64,000 nucleotides of DNA, taken from positions 248,001 to 312,000 of the forward strand of contig NZ_CP135052.1 of NCBI RefSeq assembly GCF_029193595.2, read 5' to 3'. Each line of letters starts with the position of its first letter. Within the stretch, counting starts at the first letter, position 1. This document shows positions 38,970 to 49,111 of this stretch, one piece after another. The position numbers and the translations under genes are program-made. This DNA is from Providencia hangzhouensis. Its GTDB lineage: Bacteria > Pseudomonadota > Gammaproteobacteria > Enterobacterales > Enterobacteriaceae. The notes under the pieces are model-generated. The model ran no database searches. It saw nothing but the letters and a program-made list of their open reading frames with translations, and was not told where the DNA came from.

Positions 38970-39091
38970 GGTAGTTTTGTTCGAGATTAAGGTTATTGCT
39001 AAAGGGTAATATTACTTATGAAACTTCTCGACTGAGATTTTCTAGTATTGATTAAACTAGATTAGTTAAAGTAATCCGATAGCGATATTAA

Positions 39092-40423
39092 ATGATGTCA
39101 AAGGATAACAGATTGAATAATAAATTGCCCTATAAAGAAACATGTTTAACGCATGATGAACGAAGCCACCAACTAACGAATATTAATATCTGGACTCCAG
39201 ACAGCCAGTGGTTAGCGTATGATATACGGCCGAGCGGTAGTTCTTTTACAGGTTTATCTATAGAAAAAATTCATGTAAAAACATTACAAGTCGTTGAGGT
39301 TTATCGTGCAAGTCATGGGGCTCATGTTGGAGTGGTAACGGTAAGTCCTCAACTGCCAACTCAATATGCTTTTATCCATGGCCCTGAGTACCCTGATGAA
39401 CAGTGGCAATATGACTTTCACCATCGAAGAGGGGTGTATGTTAAAGAAGATCAATTAAATGTAGCTCACCCAATTGATGCAATGTGTATTACCCCTCCGT
39501 ATTTAGTGGGAGCGTTGCGTGGGGGGACTCATGTCCATGTTTTTAGTCCAGACGGAAAGTGGTTGAGTTTTACCTATAATGACCATGTAATGCATGAATT
39601 AGATGTGCAATTAGACCAACGAAATGTGGCAATTGCAGTACCTATTGGGCCCGTTAATGTGAGTCCTAAAATACATTTTCGAGAATATAGTGGCGATTAC
39701 TTTTGTTGTGTTGTGACGCGAACAACGCAACAGCCTAAGCCTAGCAGCGATGAGATTAGCCGTGCATATGAAGAGGGTTGGGTAGGTCAAAAAGGTTATC
39801 AAAAAGAGAATGGAGAGTGGCAAGAAAGAGCGCTGGTGTTTATTGGTGACACTCATTCTACAAATGGAGAAATTATTCCTGAGATCTATATTGTTGATCT
39901 ACCTTCACAGCTTGAGGATTACATGATTGCGGGGGAATCTCCTATCCAAGGAACAGAATCAAGCATGCCTTCCCCACCAAAAGGTATACAGCAAAGGCGT
40001 TTAACTTATACACACGATAAAAAATTTCCTGGTTTAGCGAAGCAGCCACGACATTGGCTAAGAACTTCGCCAGATGGTAAATCAATCGCTTGTTTGATGA
40101 ATGATGATGACGGTAATGCTCAATTGTGGTTAGTTGATACGCTGACTGGAGTGCAAAGGCAGATAACTCAGGGTTCTTCACCGGTTCAGTCTGCCTTTAG
40201 CTGGGATAGTAAAGGTGAGCACATTTGTTTTATTTGTGACAATAGTGTCGTGTATTGTCACGTCGTGAGCGGAACCATACAAAAATTAACACAGCGTACT
40301 GAACTTGCTCCTGTTGCTGATGCCGTTGTATTTTCACCTAATGATGAATTGATTGCGTTTATGCGAGATATTGATGGATTTAGGCAAATTTATACCGTAG
40401 AAACGGGTTTAAACAGCAAATAA
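39092..40423 (+). CDS. yidR: Beta-propeller protein YidR (DUF3748)
   Basis: A 443-residue protein made of TolB-like propeller blades (WTPDSQWLAYDIRPSG, VFSPDGKWLSFTYNDH, RTSPDGKSIACLMNDD, VFSPNDELIAFMRDID). It aligns along its length with E. coli YidR, including FDFHHRRGV-type and EYSGDYFC segments. No signal peptide is visible. Function is unknown; a ligand or protein scaffold is likely. The ATG at 39092 has a weak ribosome site; an in-frame TTG at 39113 with AAAGGA before it is an alternative. It belongs to a yidR-yidQ-yidE neighbourhood. Confidence 0.88.
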   Translation: MMSKDNRLNNKLPYKETCLTHDERSHQLTNINIWTPDSQWLAYDIRPSGSSFTGLSIEKIHVKTLQVVEVYRASHGAHVGVVTVSPQLPTQYAFIHGPEYPDEQWQYDFHHRRGVYVKEDQLNVAHPIDAMCITPPYLVGALRGGTHVHVFSPDGKWLSFTYNDHVMHELDVQLDQRNVAIAVPIGPVNVSPKIHFREYSGDYFCCVVTRTTQQPKPSSDEISRAYEEGWVGQKGYQKENGEWQERALVFIGDTHSTNGEIIPEIYIVDLPSQLEDYMIAGESPIQGTESSMPSPPKGIQQRRLTYTHDKKFPGLAKQPRHWLRTSPDGKSIACLMNDDDGNAQLWLVDTLTGVQRQITQGSSPVQSAFSWDSKGEHICFICDNSVVYCHVVSGTIQKLTQRTELAPVADAVVFSPNDELIAFMRDIDGFRQIYTVETGLNSK

Positions 40424-40439
40424 CATAATTATGTTACTA

Positions 40440-40500
40440 CAGTCACGAATAAAAAAAGTATTGATAAGCTTTTTTTTATCTGTGACTGTTTTTATTTTTC
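40440..40500 (+). terminator. yidR terminator
   Basis: CAGTCAC (40440-40446) and GTGACTG (40482-40488), with further A/T pairing inside the stem, then TTTTTATTTTT. It starts 17 bases after the yidR stop. From here to 40725 only AT-rich sequence is seen. Confidence 0.8.
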
Positions 40501-40725
40501 TCTGATTAGCATTTAAAAAATTTAATTGTTAATTATTCATGTAATGAGTGCAAAAATACTTATAAATAGAATATTTAAGTTAAGAAGATAGTTATCATAA
40601 TAAGATAATAACTAAACAGATATTATATAAATGATTGGTCAGATCTTAGATTAAAAAATAATGTATTCATAAATACAGTTAATACACAATGAAATTTTAA
40701 TTACAAACGTTTGATTGAGCCTGAA

Positions 40726-41046
40726 TTACTTTTTGGTTTTATCTTTATTTTCAAGTTCTTCTATGCGTTTTTTGGGTGAGTCTGCTTTATCATCATTACC
40801 CGATTTCGCGTAATCTAAAGGAATTAAAAGAGTATCCATAACAACAGAAAAGGGTAAATCAATAGCAAGTAAAGGTTTAACAACCCAGCCGGTCTCATCA
40901 TCTTTAATCATTTTAATACTGTTTTTCGAACCAGGGTAATAACCTTCTGATGGGCCTGCATGAGTCATAATACTGGAGCAACCACTCAAAATAAGAGGTG
41001 CGATAAGAAAATATAATCGTATTGAAATTAAACTCGGCATAGACAT
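40726..41046 (-). CDS. yidQ: Outer-membrane-type lipoprotein YidQ (YceK/YidQ family)
   Basis: A 106-residue lipoprotein with signal ISIRLYFLIAPLILSGC, lipobox LSGC at the acylated Cys. The body has SEGYYPGS, DDETGW and a hydrophobic segment IDLPFSVVMDTLLIPLDY, all matching E. coli YidQ, and a charged tail. The ATG at 41046 has AGG six bases upstream and yields a proper lipoprotein signal; an in-frame start at 41112 would bury it. Function unknown. The 385-base space up to yidE (41047-41431) shows no gene and must hold both promoters. Confidence 0.85.
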   Translation of the reverse strand: MSMPSLISIRLYFLIAPLILSGCSSIMTHAGPSEGYYPGSKNSIKMIKDDETGWVVKPLLAIDLPFSVVMDTLLIPLDYAKSGNDDKADSPKKRIEELENKDKTKK

Positions 41047-41431
41047 TGTTAACCTGTATTTAGTTTGTCGTTCCCAATATTTACTTATAATAACTAAAAA
41101 CAAGAAATTCACAATAATGGTGTCGTATTATTATTTTATTTAACCGTATGTATTTTTTTAGTTAATAGTTTACTTGTAGCTATTAACTAAAAATGTTTGT
41201 CTTAAGTAGCTATTTCTATGAATGATAAATAACGTTAAGAAATAAAGACATACTATTTTATATTTGTTATCAGGTTGAAAATTCTAAAAAAATAGATCAT
41301 TTATTCCTTCTGAACTGTGCTCTATGGCACATATTACCCTCATGCTATTTGGCATAATCGATTCAGTAGTATGTTTTATCACCTATTTGGGTGTGTTTAA
41401 CGGGTAACTTGTCGTCAAAAGGATGCGGTCT

Positions 41432-43090
41432 ATGAGTGAATTAGCTCTTACTGTAAGTTTGTTGGCGTTAGCTGCTGCTTTAGGGCTATGGATTGGAAAT
41501 TGGAAGATCCGTAGTGTTGGGCTAGGGATTGGTGGTGTTCTATTTGGGGGGATCATTGTTGGACACTTCGCCCAAAGTTATGGCTTGCAACTTAATAAAG
41601 ACATGCTGCATTTTATTCAAGAATTTGGCTTGATACTGTTTGTATACACAATAGGTATTCAGGTTGGGCCTGGTTTTTTCTCTTCTCTACGCGTTTCTGG
41701 GCTGAAACTAAACGGCTTTGCGTTGATGGTCGTTGTCTTAGGCGCGGTGGTAACAGCAATCATATATAAAGTCGCGAATATTCCATTACCGATTATCTTA
41801 GGTATTTTCTCAGGGGCGGTAACGAATACGCCATCTTTAGGTGCTGGTCAGCAAATTTTAACTGACTTAGGATCTGACCCTAATCTTGTTGGCCAGATGG
41901 GGATGGGTTATGCCATGGCTTACCCTATGGGGATTTGTGGCATCTTATTGGTGATGTGGTTAGTACGCATTATCTTTAGAATTTCAGTAGAGAAAGAAGC
42001 TTCTGCATTTAATAGTTCTACTTTTCAACAGCGCGACTCTCTGCAGACTATGAACATTGCCATTCGTAACGCCAATCTTGATGGCTTAATGATGCAAGAC
42101 ATCCCACTGCTTGGTAGTGAAGCTATTGTTTGCTCAAGATTAAAACGTGGGGACATGCTGGTTGTTCCTCAGCCTACCACAGAAATTCATTTAGGTGACT
42201 TATTGCACGTTGTTGGTTTAAAAGATGATTTAAATAAAGTTCGTTTAATATTAGGTGAGGAAGTTGACGTATCCTTGTCGACATCAAGCTCTATTTTGCA
42301 TTCCGTTCGTGTGGTGGTGACGAATGATGCTGTACTAAGTAAAAGGCTGAAAGACTTAAACTTAAAACAAAAATATGATGTTGTTGTGACACGATTAAAC
42401 CGAACTGGTATTGATTTAGTTGCTAATAACAATTCGGTTTTACAATTTGGTGATATTTTAAATATTGTTGGACGTCCTGAGTCAATCGAAGCCGTCACCG
42501 CTTTGTTAGGTAATGCGAAACAGAAACTACAGCAAGTTCAAATGTTACCTGTATTCCTCGGGATAGGGCTTGGAGTTGTGCTGGGGTCAATACCTGTTTT
42601 TGTTCCTGGTTTTCCTGCTGCGCTGAAACTGGGATTAGCGGGAGGGCCACTGGTTGTTGCTCTAATTCTCGGTCGTATAGGGACTATAGGGCGTTTATAT
42701 TGGTTTATGCCTCCGAGTGCAAACTTAGCGCTGAGAGAACTGGGAATCGTCATGTTCCTCGCTGTTGTTGGGCTCAATTCTGGTGGTGGCTTCATTGATA
42801 CTTTAATTAAAGGTGATGGGCTAACGTGGATTGGTTATGGGCTATTGATTACGTTTGTACCACTATTTATTACAGGTGTTGTAGCTCGAATTTTTGGCAA
42901 AATGAACTATTTGAGCCTTTGTGGGGTGCTAGCGGGCTCTATGACAGACCCTCCTGCACTGGCTTTTGCAAATAATATTCATGCGGCCAGCGGTGCTCCG
43001 GCATTGTCTTATGCAACGGTTTATCCATTAGCGATGTTTTTAAGAATTATTTCTCCACAATTGCTGGCTATTTTATTTTGGGCGGTTTAG
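41432..43090 (+). CDS. yidE: AspT-family putative transporter YidE
   Basis: A 552-residue membrane protein of the aspartate:alanine exchanger family. Two membrane halves, each with the AspT duplication features ([19 protein letters not shown] and [19 protein letters not shown], in parts), flank a soluble centre with two TrkA-C (RCK-C) domains (about 195-375). [15 protein letters not shown] and [14 protein letters not shown] are the paired signature loops. Substrate unknown. ATG 41432 fits the conserved MSE/D-ALTVS start and has AGGA before it. Confidence 0.92.
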   Translation: MSELALTVSLLALAAALGLWIGNWKIRSVGLGIGGVLFGGIIVGHFAQSYGLQLNKDMLHFIQEFGLILFVYTIGIQVGPGFFSSLRVSGLKLNGFALMVVVLGAVVTAIIYKVANIPLPIILGIFSGAVTNTPSLGAGQQILTDLGSDPNLVGQMGMGYAMAYPMGICGILLVMWLVRIIFRISVEKEASAFNSSTFQQRDSLQTMNIAIRNANLDGLMMQDIPLLGSEAIVCSRLKRGDMLVVPQPTTEIHLGDLLHVVGLKDDLNKVRLILGEEVDVSLSTSSSILHSVRVVVTNDAVLSKRLKDLNLKQKYDVVVTRLNRTGIDLVANNNSVLQFGDILNIVGRPESIEAVTALLGNAKQKLQQVQMLPVFLGIGLGVVLGSIPVFVPGFPAALKLGLAGGPLVVALILGRIGTIGRLYWFMPPSANLALRELGIVMFLAVVGLNSGGGFIDTLIKGDGLTWIGYGLLITFVPLFITGVVARIFGKMNYLSLCGVLAGSMTDPPALAFANNIHAASGAPALSYATVYPLAMFLRIISPQLLAILFWAV

Positions 43091-43342
43091 CTAGATGTGA
43101 TTGTTAAACCGATGAATAGCAGAAATTCTATTGAAATTTCTAAAATTATAGCTTTTTCAATATGATATTTGGATTTTGATGTTTGATGTATAAGGCAGTA
43201 ATGAAAGGTATCACGATATATAGGGGCAAAAAGTGCTTTTGTTTAAGCAATAACCAAATAGAAAAGATGTTCTAATAGTTTTGAATGATATTCGTATTGA
43301 AAAATTAATTTGATTTCAATTACGGAGTTCTCGCTAATTTTT

Positions 43343-43374
43343 AGCCCCTTCTATATGAAAGGGCTTTTTTTTTA
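43343..43374 (+). terminator. Terminator 250 bases after yidE
   Basis: AGCCCCTTC and GAAAGGGCT (one mismatch, 5-base loop) followed by at least eight T. It is clearly oriented to the plus strand but lies 253 bases beyond the yidE stop. Either the yidE message has a long 3' untranslated region, or an independent small RNA ends here. No open frame is evident in 43091-43342. Confidence 0.8.
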
Positions 43375-43421
43375 CCTAAATATTGCAATAACAGGGCTAA
43401 AAGTACCTTGTCGTTTCACAA

Positions 43422-44678
43422 CTAGCAGGTCACTTCTTGATAAGCTTTTTCAAGCTCTTCAGCTAATATCTTGATCCCTTGTTCAATTTTTTCTGGCTCA
43501 GGGACATAGTTCATACGCATACATTGATGCGCATGTGGCCAATCCTGTTCAATACCAGGGAAGAAGTAATGGCCGGGAACCATCAATACACCACGTTTTT
43601 TTAAGCGTTGGTATAATTCTAAGCAATTAATTGGTAGGTCTTTAAACCATAACCAGAGGAAAATGGCACCTTCTGGCTTATGAATTAAACACTTATCTTC
43701 TGGGATATAGCGGCGAATAATTTCGATGGCTTCTTCTACACGCTGCTTATAAAAAGGACCAATTACATTTTTAGATAACGAGATAAGGTCATCTTTTTTA
43801 AGCATTTCTAAGGCAAGCGCAGGGCCTATGCCACCAGGAGCAAGGCTGATGATGCCATTCATATTACTAACAGCTTCAATGATTTCTTCGTTAGCGATGA
43901 TAATGCCGCATCGAGTTCCTGGTAAACCAAGTTTAGATAAACTCATACAAAGAATGACATTTTCGTTCCAAAATGGCGTAGCTTCGCTGAAAATAATGCC
44001 AGGGAAAGGAACACCATAAGCATTATCTATTAGTAGTGGAATATTATGTTGTTTAGCTAGTTGGTCTAAATGCTCAACTTCTTCATCAGTAATGACATTA
44101 CCAGTCGGATTTGTTGGGCGAGACACACAAATCACCCCAATATCATCAGTAACCTCTAATGTGTTGAAGTCGACTCGGTATTTAAATTGACCATTAGGTA
44201 AAAATTCTATTTGTGGCTTATTCGCGACGAATAAGCCATCATCAAGACCTGAGTCTGCATAACCGACATATTCAGGGGCAAGAGGAAATAGCACTTTACG
44301 GGTGATACCATCTTCAAAGCGACCGGCTAGCAAGTTAAATAGATAGAAAAAAGCACTCTGGCTGCCGTTAGATAGGGCAATATTTTTCGCGCTAATATTC
44401 CAACCTAGTTTTGCTTTTAGCGTAGCTGCAAGCGCTTTCAACATGGCATCTTTACCTTGAGGACCATCATAATTACATAAAGTGTCCGTCAATTGGCCAT
44501 TAGCACACATCTCAGCTAACAGATCTTGGAAATACTTATCCATTTCAGGGATATGAGCAGGATTTCCTCCCCCTAACATAATGGAGCCAGGGGTTCTTAT
44601 GCCTTCATTCAAGTCTTTCATTAATAATGAAATACCTGAATTTTTAGCAAATTTATTGCCAAATTTAGAAAATATCAT
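43422..44678 (-). CDS. avtA: Valine--pyruvate aminotransferase
   Basis: A 418-residue PLP-dependent class I aminotransferase (transaminase C) exchanging amino groups between valine/alanine and the 2-keto acids. The PLP lysine is in CMSLSKLGLPGTRCG. The substrate and PLP pocket motifs NYDGPQGKDAM, SNGSQSAFFYLFN, SRPTNPTGNV and DNAYGVPFPG are all present. Full length compared with E. coli AvtA. The gap to tag (44679-44883) is AT-rich with no recognised element. Confidence 0.95.
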   Translation of the reverse strand: MIFSKFGNKFAKNSGISLLMKDLNEGIRTPGSIMLGGGNPAHIPEMDKYFQDLLAEMCANGQLTDTLCNYDGPQGKDAMLKALAATLKAKLGWNISAKNIALSNGSQSAFFYLFNLLAGRFEDGITRKVLFPLAPEYVGYADSGLDDGLFVANKPQIEFLPNGQFKYRVDFNTLEVTDDIGVICVSRPTNPTGNVITDEEVEHLDQLAKQHNIPLLIDNAYGVPFPGIIFSEATPFWNENVILCMSLSKLGLPGTRCGIIIANEEIIEAVSNMNGIISLAPGGIGPALALEMLKKDDLISLSKNVIGPFYKQRVEEAIEIIRRYIPEDKCLIHKPEGAIFLWLWFKDLPINCLELYQRLKKRGVLMVPGHYFFPGIEQDWPHAHQCMRMNYVPEPEKIEQGIKILAEELEKAYQEVTC

Positions 44679-44883
44679 CGCATTTATTCACATATATTTA
44701 TTAGATTGTTAATGGAATTTAAAACATACTCCGCTGCACCTCAGAGTTCAACCACCAATTTCTATCTTTTATTAAGATAAAATATTAAGATGGATATATT
44801 TAACAGTCTAAAATGTTGCAATGTTAATGCTTTGGTGGTTTATTTTTCTTTTTACTCGATGAGTTACACCGATAAAAACTAAT

Positions 44884-45447
44884 TTATTTAAATTGGCAAC
44901 AATTCACTAAATGGTCATTTATCATGCCAGTTGCTTGCATAAAGGCGTAGCAAGTAATTGAGCCGACAAATTTAAACCCACGTTTTTTGAGCGCTTTGGA
45001 GAGAAGCTTAGAAAGTTCTGTTTCCGCAGGAACTTGTGATGAGAGCTCCCAACCGTTGATAATGGGTTGGCCATTAACAAATTGCCAAATAAAAGTGGAG
45101 AAGTCTTCACCATTTTCTTTCATGGCTAAATAAGCTTTTGCATTTGCAATAATTGCATTAATTTTTAATCGATTACGGATGATCCGAGTATCTTGCATGA
45201 GTCGCTCAATATCGTCTTCATTCATTGATGCAATTTTTTCAGGGTCGAAATGATGAAATAGATCACGATATCCTTGGCGTTTTTTTAAAATGGTGTACCA
45301 AGAGAGCCCGGCTTGTTGGCCTTCAAGGCAGATCATTTCAAATAACGTTAAGTTATCATAAGTGGGTTTACCCCATTCATGGTCGTGATAAGCGATATAT
45401 TCAGGATCTTGATTGACCCAATGGCAACGTGTTAGTGCGGTATCCAT
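44884..45447 (-). CDS. tag: DNA-3-methyladenine glycosylase I
   Basis: A 187-residue Tag enzyme that excises 3-methyladenine from alkylated DNA. It has the catalytic pocket ICLEGQQAGLSWYTIL (Glu and Trp), and the zinc snap residues: Cys in TRCHW, His in YHDHEWG, and the C-terminal HLVNCC pair. Normal length. Transcribed away from glyQ. Confidence 0.96.
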   Translation of the reverse strand: MDTALTRCHWVNQDPEYIAYHDHEWGKPTYDNLTLFEMICLEGQQAGLSWYTILKKRQGYRDLFHHFDPEKIASMNEDDIERLMQDTRIIRNRLKINAIIANAKAYLAMKENGEDFSTFIWQFVNGQPIINGWELSSQVPAETELSKLLSKALKKRGFKFVGSITCYAFMQATGMINDHLVNCCQFK

Positions 45448-45649
45448 TTTTCATCCTTTTTACAATGGTAATTGGTTTGCTTCAAAAAACAAACTATTTA
45501 TACTGTATAAATAACCAGCTTAAAAGGGGTGAAAGTATTTTTTTTTATTTTTAGAATAAATACAGACATATTCAATGCTGTATATCTTGCGGTCAAAGGG
45601 TATACTGGCGTACTTTCATTAAATTTTACGTATCGCGTGCGGATCTAAC

Positions 45650-46558
45650 ATGCAAAAGTTTGATACCAAAACCTTTCAAGGTCTTATCCTGACATTACAG
45701 GACTACTGGGCGCGTCAAGGCTGTACCATTGTTCAACCATTGGACATGGAAGTCGGCGCTGGAACTTCTCACCCAATGACGTGTTTGCGCGCATTAGGCC
45801 CTGAGCCTATTGCAGCGGCTTATGTTCAACCATCTCGTCGACCAACTGATGGCCGCTATGGTGAAAACCCAAACCGTCTACAACACTATTACCAGTTTCA
45901 GGTGATCATCAAACCATCACCAGACAATATCCAAGAGTTATACCTTGGTTCTTTAAAAGAATTAGGTGTTGACCCAACAGTTCACGACATTCGTTTTGTT
46001 GAAGATAACTGGGAAAACCCAACATTAGGTGCCTGGGGATTAGGCTGGGAAGTGTGGCTTAATGGGATGGAAGTCACTCAGTTCACTTACTTCCAGCAGG
46101 TCGGTGGTCTTGAGTGTAAACCAGTAACAGGTGAAATTACATACGGTTTAGAGCGCTTAGCGATGTATATCCAAGGCGTGGACAGCGTGTATGACCTTGT
46201 TTGGTGTGATGGCCCATTGGGTAAAACCACTTATGGTGATATCTATCATCAAAACGAAGTTGAGCAATCAACCTATAACTTTGAATACGCAAATGTTGAT
46301 TTTCTTTTCAAATGCTTTGAAGAGTACGAAAAAGAAGCTCAACACTTGCTGGCTTTGGAAACGCCACTTCCACTACCTGCATACGAACGTATCTTGAAAG
46401 CGGCTCATACTTTCAACTTACTCGATGCACGTAAAGCCATTTCTGTTACTGAACGCCAGCGCTATATCTTACGTATTCGTACCCTAACCAAAGGGGTTGC
46501 AGAAGCGTATTATGCTTCTCGTGAAGCGCTTGGATTCCCTATGTGTCATAAGAACTAA
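45650..46558 (+). CDS. glyQ: Glycyl-tRNA synthetase alpha subunit
   Basis: A 302-residue class II synthetase catalytic subunit, part of the alpha2beta2 bacterial GlyRS. Conserved: [17 protein letters not shown] start, [31 protein letters not shown] (in parts), [14 protein letters not shown]. It is followed 9 bases later by glyS, and both use codons of highly expressed genes. A TATACT -10-like box lies at 45601-45606. Confidence 0.98.
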   Translation: MQKFDTKTFQGLILTLQDYWARQGCTIVQPLDMEVGAGTSHPMTCLRALGPEPIAAAYVQPSRRPTDGRYGENPNRLQHYYQFQVIIKPSPDNIQELYLGSLKELGVDPTVHDIRFVEDNWENPTLGAWGLGWEVWLNGMEVTQFTYFQQVGGLECKPVTGEITYGLERLAMYIQGVDSVYDLVWCDGPLGKTTYGDIYHQNEVEQSTYNFEYANVDFLFKCFEEYEKEAQHLLALETPLPLPAYERILKAAHTFNLLDARKAISVTERQRYILRIRTLTKGVAEAYYASREALGFPMCHKN

Positions 46559-46567
46559 GAGGCTGTC

Positions 46568-48637
46568 ATGACTCAACAGACTTTCCTTGTGGAAATCGGC
46601 ACCGAAGAGTTACCGCCGAAGGCTCTTCGTTCATTAGCTGAATCATTTGCTGCAAATTTTACGGCTGAACTTGATGGGGCAGATATTGCTCATGGTGCAG
46701 TAACGTGGTTTGCTGCTCCTCGCCGGTTAGCACTTAAAGTCGCTGATTTAGCGGCTTCACAGCCAGACCGTGAAATTGAAAAACGCGGCCCTGCTATCTC
46801 TCAAGCATTCGGTCCAGATGGCCAACCAACTAAAGCCGCTGAAGGCTGGGCTCGCGGGTGTGGTATTACCGTTGATCAGGCTGAGCGTTTGACCACGGAT
46901 AAAGGCGAGTGGCTACTCTATCGTGCCCAAATGAAAGGGCAGGCAGTCAGTGAATTACTGGCTGATATGGTTAGCCGTGCATTGGCCAAATTACCTATAC
47001 CTAAATTAATGCGTTGGGCAGATAAGGACACACAATTTGTTCGCCCTGTGCACACGGTAACATTGTTACTGGGTAGTGATGTTATTGATGGCGAAATTTT
47101 AGGTATTAAGAGCGGGCGCACAATTCGTGGTCACCGTTTCATGGGTGAATCTGAATTTACTATTGATAATGCGGAACAATATCCAGCCATTTTACGTGAA
47201 CGCGGTAAAGTCATGGCAGATTACGCAGAACGTAAAGCGGTTATTAAAGCCGATGCGGAAAAAGCGGCTCAGGCTCTTGGTGGCCAAGCTGACTTAACAG
47301 ATAGTTTGCTTGAAGAAGTGACTTCATTGGTTGAATGGCCGGTCGTTTTAACAGCTAAATTTGAAGAGAAATTCTTAGATGTTCCTTCAGAAGCGCTAGT
47401 TTATACCATGAAAGGGGACCAAAAATATTTCCCAGTTTATGATAAGACGGGCAAGTTAATGCCTAATTTTATCTTTGTGGCAAATATTGAGTCTTCTGAC
47501 CCTCAGCAAATTATTTCAGGTAACGAAAAAGTTGTACGTCCGCGTTTAGCCGATGCCGAATTTTTCTTTAAAACTGACCGTAAACAACGTTTGGAAGATA
47601 ACTTACCACGCTTAGAAACTGTATTGTTCCAAAAACAATTAGGTACACTGCGTGATAAAACTGACCGTTTAGAAGCATTAGCTGGCTGGATTGCAAACAA
47701 AATTGGTGCAGATGTAAACCATGCGACACGAGCTGGTTTATTAGCAAAATGTGACTTAATGACTAATATGGTGTTTGAATTCACAGACACTCAAGGCGTT
47801 ATGGGAATGCATTATGCACGCCATGATGGTGAGTCAGAAGACGTTGCATTAGCTTTAAAAGAGCAGTACCAACCGCGTTTTTCTGGAGATGCACTTCCAT
47901 CGACTGATGTTTCAGCCGCATTAGCATTGGCTGAAAAAATGGATACGCTTGCTGGTATTTTTGGTATTGGCCAACATCCTAAAGGCGATAAAGACCCATT
48001 CGCTTTGCGCCGTGCTGCATTAGGTGTCTTACGCATCATCGTAGAAAAAGGCTACCAGCTTGATCTTGTTGAAATGACAGAAGAAGCAGCTCGTTTATAC
48101 GGTGATAAATTAACCAATAAAAATGTGGTTAATGACGTTGTCGAGTTCATGCTTGGTCGTTTCCGTTCTTGGTATCAAGAATTAGGCTATAGTATTGATA
48201 CCATCCAAGCGGTATTAGCTCGTCATCCAACACAACCTGCTGACTTTGATGCACGAGTGAAAGCTGTTACTCACTTCCGTTCATTAGAAGAGGCGCAGGC
48301 ACTTGCAGCGGCAAATAAACGTGTTTCCAATATTCTGAGCAAATCAGAAGAAAAATTGGCTGATAACGTTTTAGCTTCTGTTCTAAAAACACCTGAAGAA
48401 GTCAAACTTGCGACCCATGTTGTGGTATTGCAAGATAAACTTGCGCCAATGTTTGCAGAAAGGAATTATCAAGAGGCTTTAGTTGAATTAGCTTCTTTAC
48501 GCGATATCGTAGATGAATTCTTTGCAAATGTTATGGTAATGGATGAAGACCAAGCGGTTCGTATTAATCGTTTGACGCTATTAAGCCAATTACGTGAGTT
48601 GTTCTTAAAAGTAGCGGATATTTCTTTGCTTCAATAG
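46568..48637 (+). CDS. glyS: Glycyl-tRNA synthetase beta subunit
   Basis: A 689-residue beta subunit that binds tRNA-Gly; it begins [17 protein letters not shown] and includes [12 protein letters not shown] and the HD-like segment [11 protein letters not shown], and ends with the anticodon-binding helical domain. Usual length. Terminator follows at 48701. Confidence 0.98.
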   Translation: MTQQTFLVEIGTEELPPKALRSLAESFAANFTAELDGADIAHGAVTWFAAPRRLALKVADLAASQPDREIEKRGPAISQAFGPDGQPTKAAEGWARGCGITVDQAERLTTDKGEWLLYRAQMKGQAVSELLADMVSRALAKLPIPKLMRWADKDTQFVRPVHTVTLLLGSDVIDGEILGIKSGRTIRGHRFMGESEFTIDNAEQYPAILRERGKVMADYAERKAVIKADAEKAAQALGGQADLTDSLLEEVTSLVEWPVVLTAKFEEKFLDVPSEALVYTMKGDQKYFPVYDKTGKLMPNFIFVANIESSDPQQIISGNEKVVRPRLADAEFFFKTDRKQRLEDNLPRLETVLFQKQLGTLRDKTDRLEALAGWIANKIGADVNHATRAGLLAKCDLMTNMVFEFTDTQGVMGMHYARHDGESEDVALALKEQYQPRFSGDALPSTDVSAALALAEKMDTLAGIFGIGQHPKGDKDPFALRRAALGVLRIIVEKGYQLDLVEMTEEAARLYGDKLTNKNVVNDVVEFMLGRFRSWYQELGYSIDTIQAVLARHPTQPADFDARVKAVTHFRSLEEAQALAAANKRVSNILSKSEEKLADNVLASVLKTPEEVKLATHVVVLQDKLAPMFAERNYQEALVELASLRDIVDEFFANVMVMDEDQAVRINRLTLLSQLRELFLKVADISLLQ

Positions 48638-48700
48638 CCTTAAAAATAGGTTATTAGCTTGTAGTTAACGTTATTTTTATAAACGCTAACCTGTTTGATA

Positions 48701-48734
48701 AATAAGCACTAAAATATTCTAGTGCTTATTTTTT
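48701..48734 (+). terminator. glyQS terminator
   Basis: AATAAGCACTA and TAGTGCTTATT with an 8-base loop, then TTTT. It lies 64 bases after the glyS stop and before the tRNA gene. Confidence 0.85.
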
Positions 48735-48857
48735 ACTTAAAATAAGGTAATTTGCATATAAGCCTTACTGTTTTGGTGGTTTTATCAGCAAACGAACAGA
48801 ATTGGCGAAAAATGGGTTGACGATCTCCGTTCTTGGCAGTATTATTCACACCGTTTT

Positions 48858-48934
48858 CGGCGAGTAGCGCAGCTTGGTAGCGCAACTGGTTTGGGACCAG
48901 TGGGTCGGAGGTTCGAATCCTCTCTCGCCGACCA
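48858..48934 (+). tRNA. tRNA-Pro (anticodon UGG)
   Basis: A 77-base tRNA with the acceptor stem CGGCGAG/CTCGCCG, D-arm with AGCTTGGTAGC, anticodon stem ACTGG/CCAGT with loop TTTGGGA (anticodon TGG in DNA), T-arm GGAGGTTCGAATCCTC type and encoded CCA end. It matches the enteric proM-type proline tRNA. It reads CCN proline codons, chiefly CCA and CCG. A terminator follows 9 bases later. Confidence 0.97.
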
Positions 48935-48942
48935 AATTTTAG

Positions 48943-48969
48943 AACCCACCTCATTGAGGTGGGTTTTTT
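48943..48969 (+). terminator. tRNA-Pro terminator
   Basis: AACCCACCTCA and TGAGGTGGGTT form an 11-base stem with a tiny loop, followed by TTTTTC. It ends the single-tRNA transcript. Confidence 0.9.
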
Positions 48970-49111
48970 CGTTTATATCCCTTCCTATTTTTCACCCCAA
49001 CTATTTCAGACTAACTTGGCTTGCACTCAATAACCTATCTCTGTTGATATATAAGCTGATTCACTCATGTTGTTTTAGGTAAAAACGCTTTTTCATTACA
49101 AGGACTCGTTA

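Noticed and set aside
48733..48954. Minus-strand open frame (73 codons, with GRRERIRTSDPLVPNQLRYQ) over the proline tRNA
   Set aside because: It is the antisense reading of the tRNA-Pro gene, a well-known false protein; no ribosome site and no separate support.
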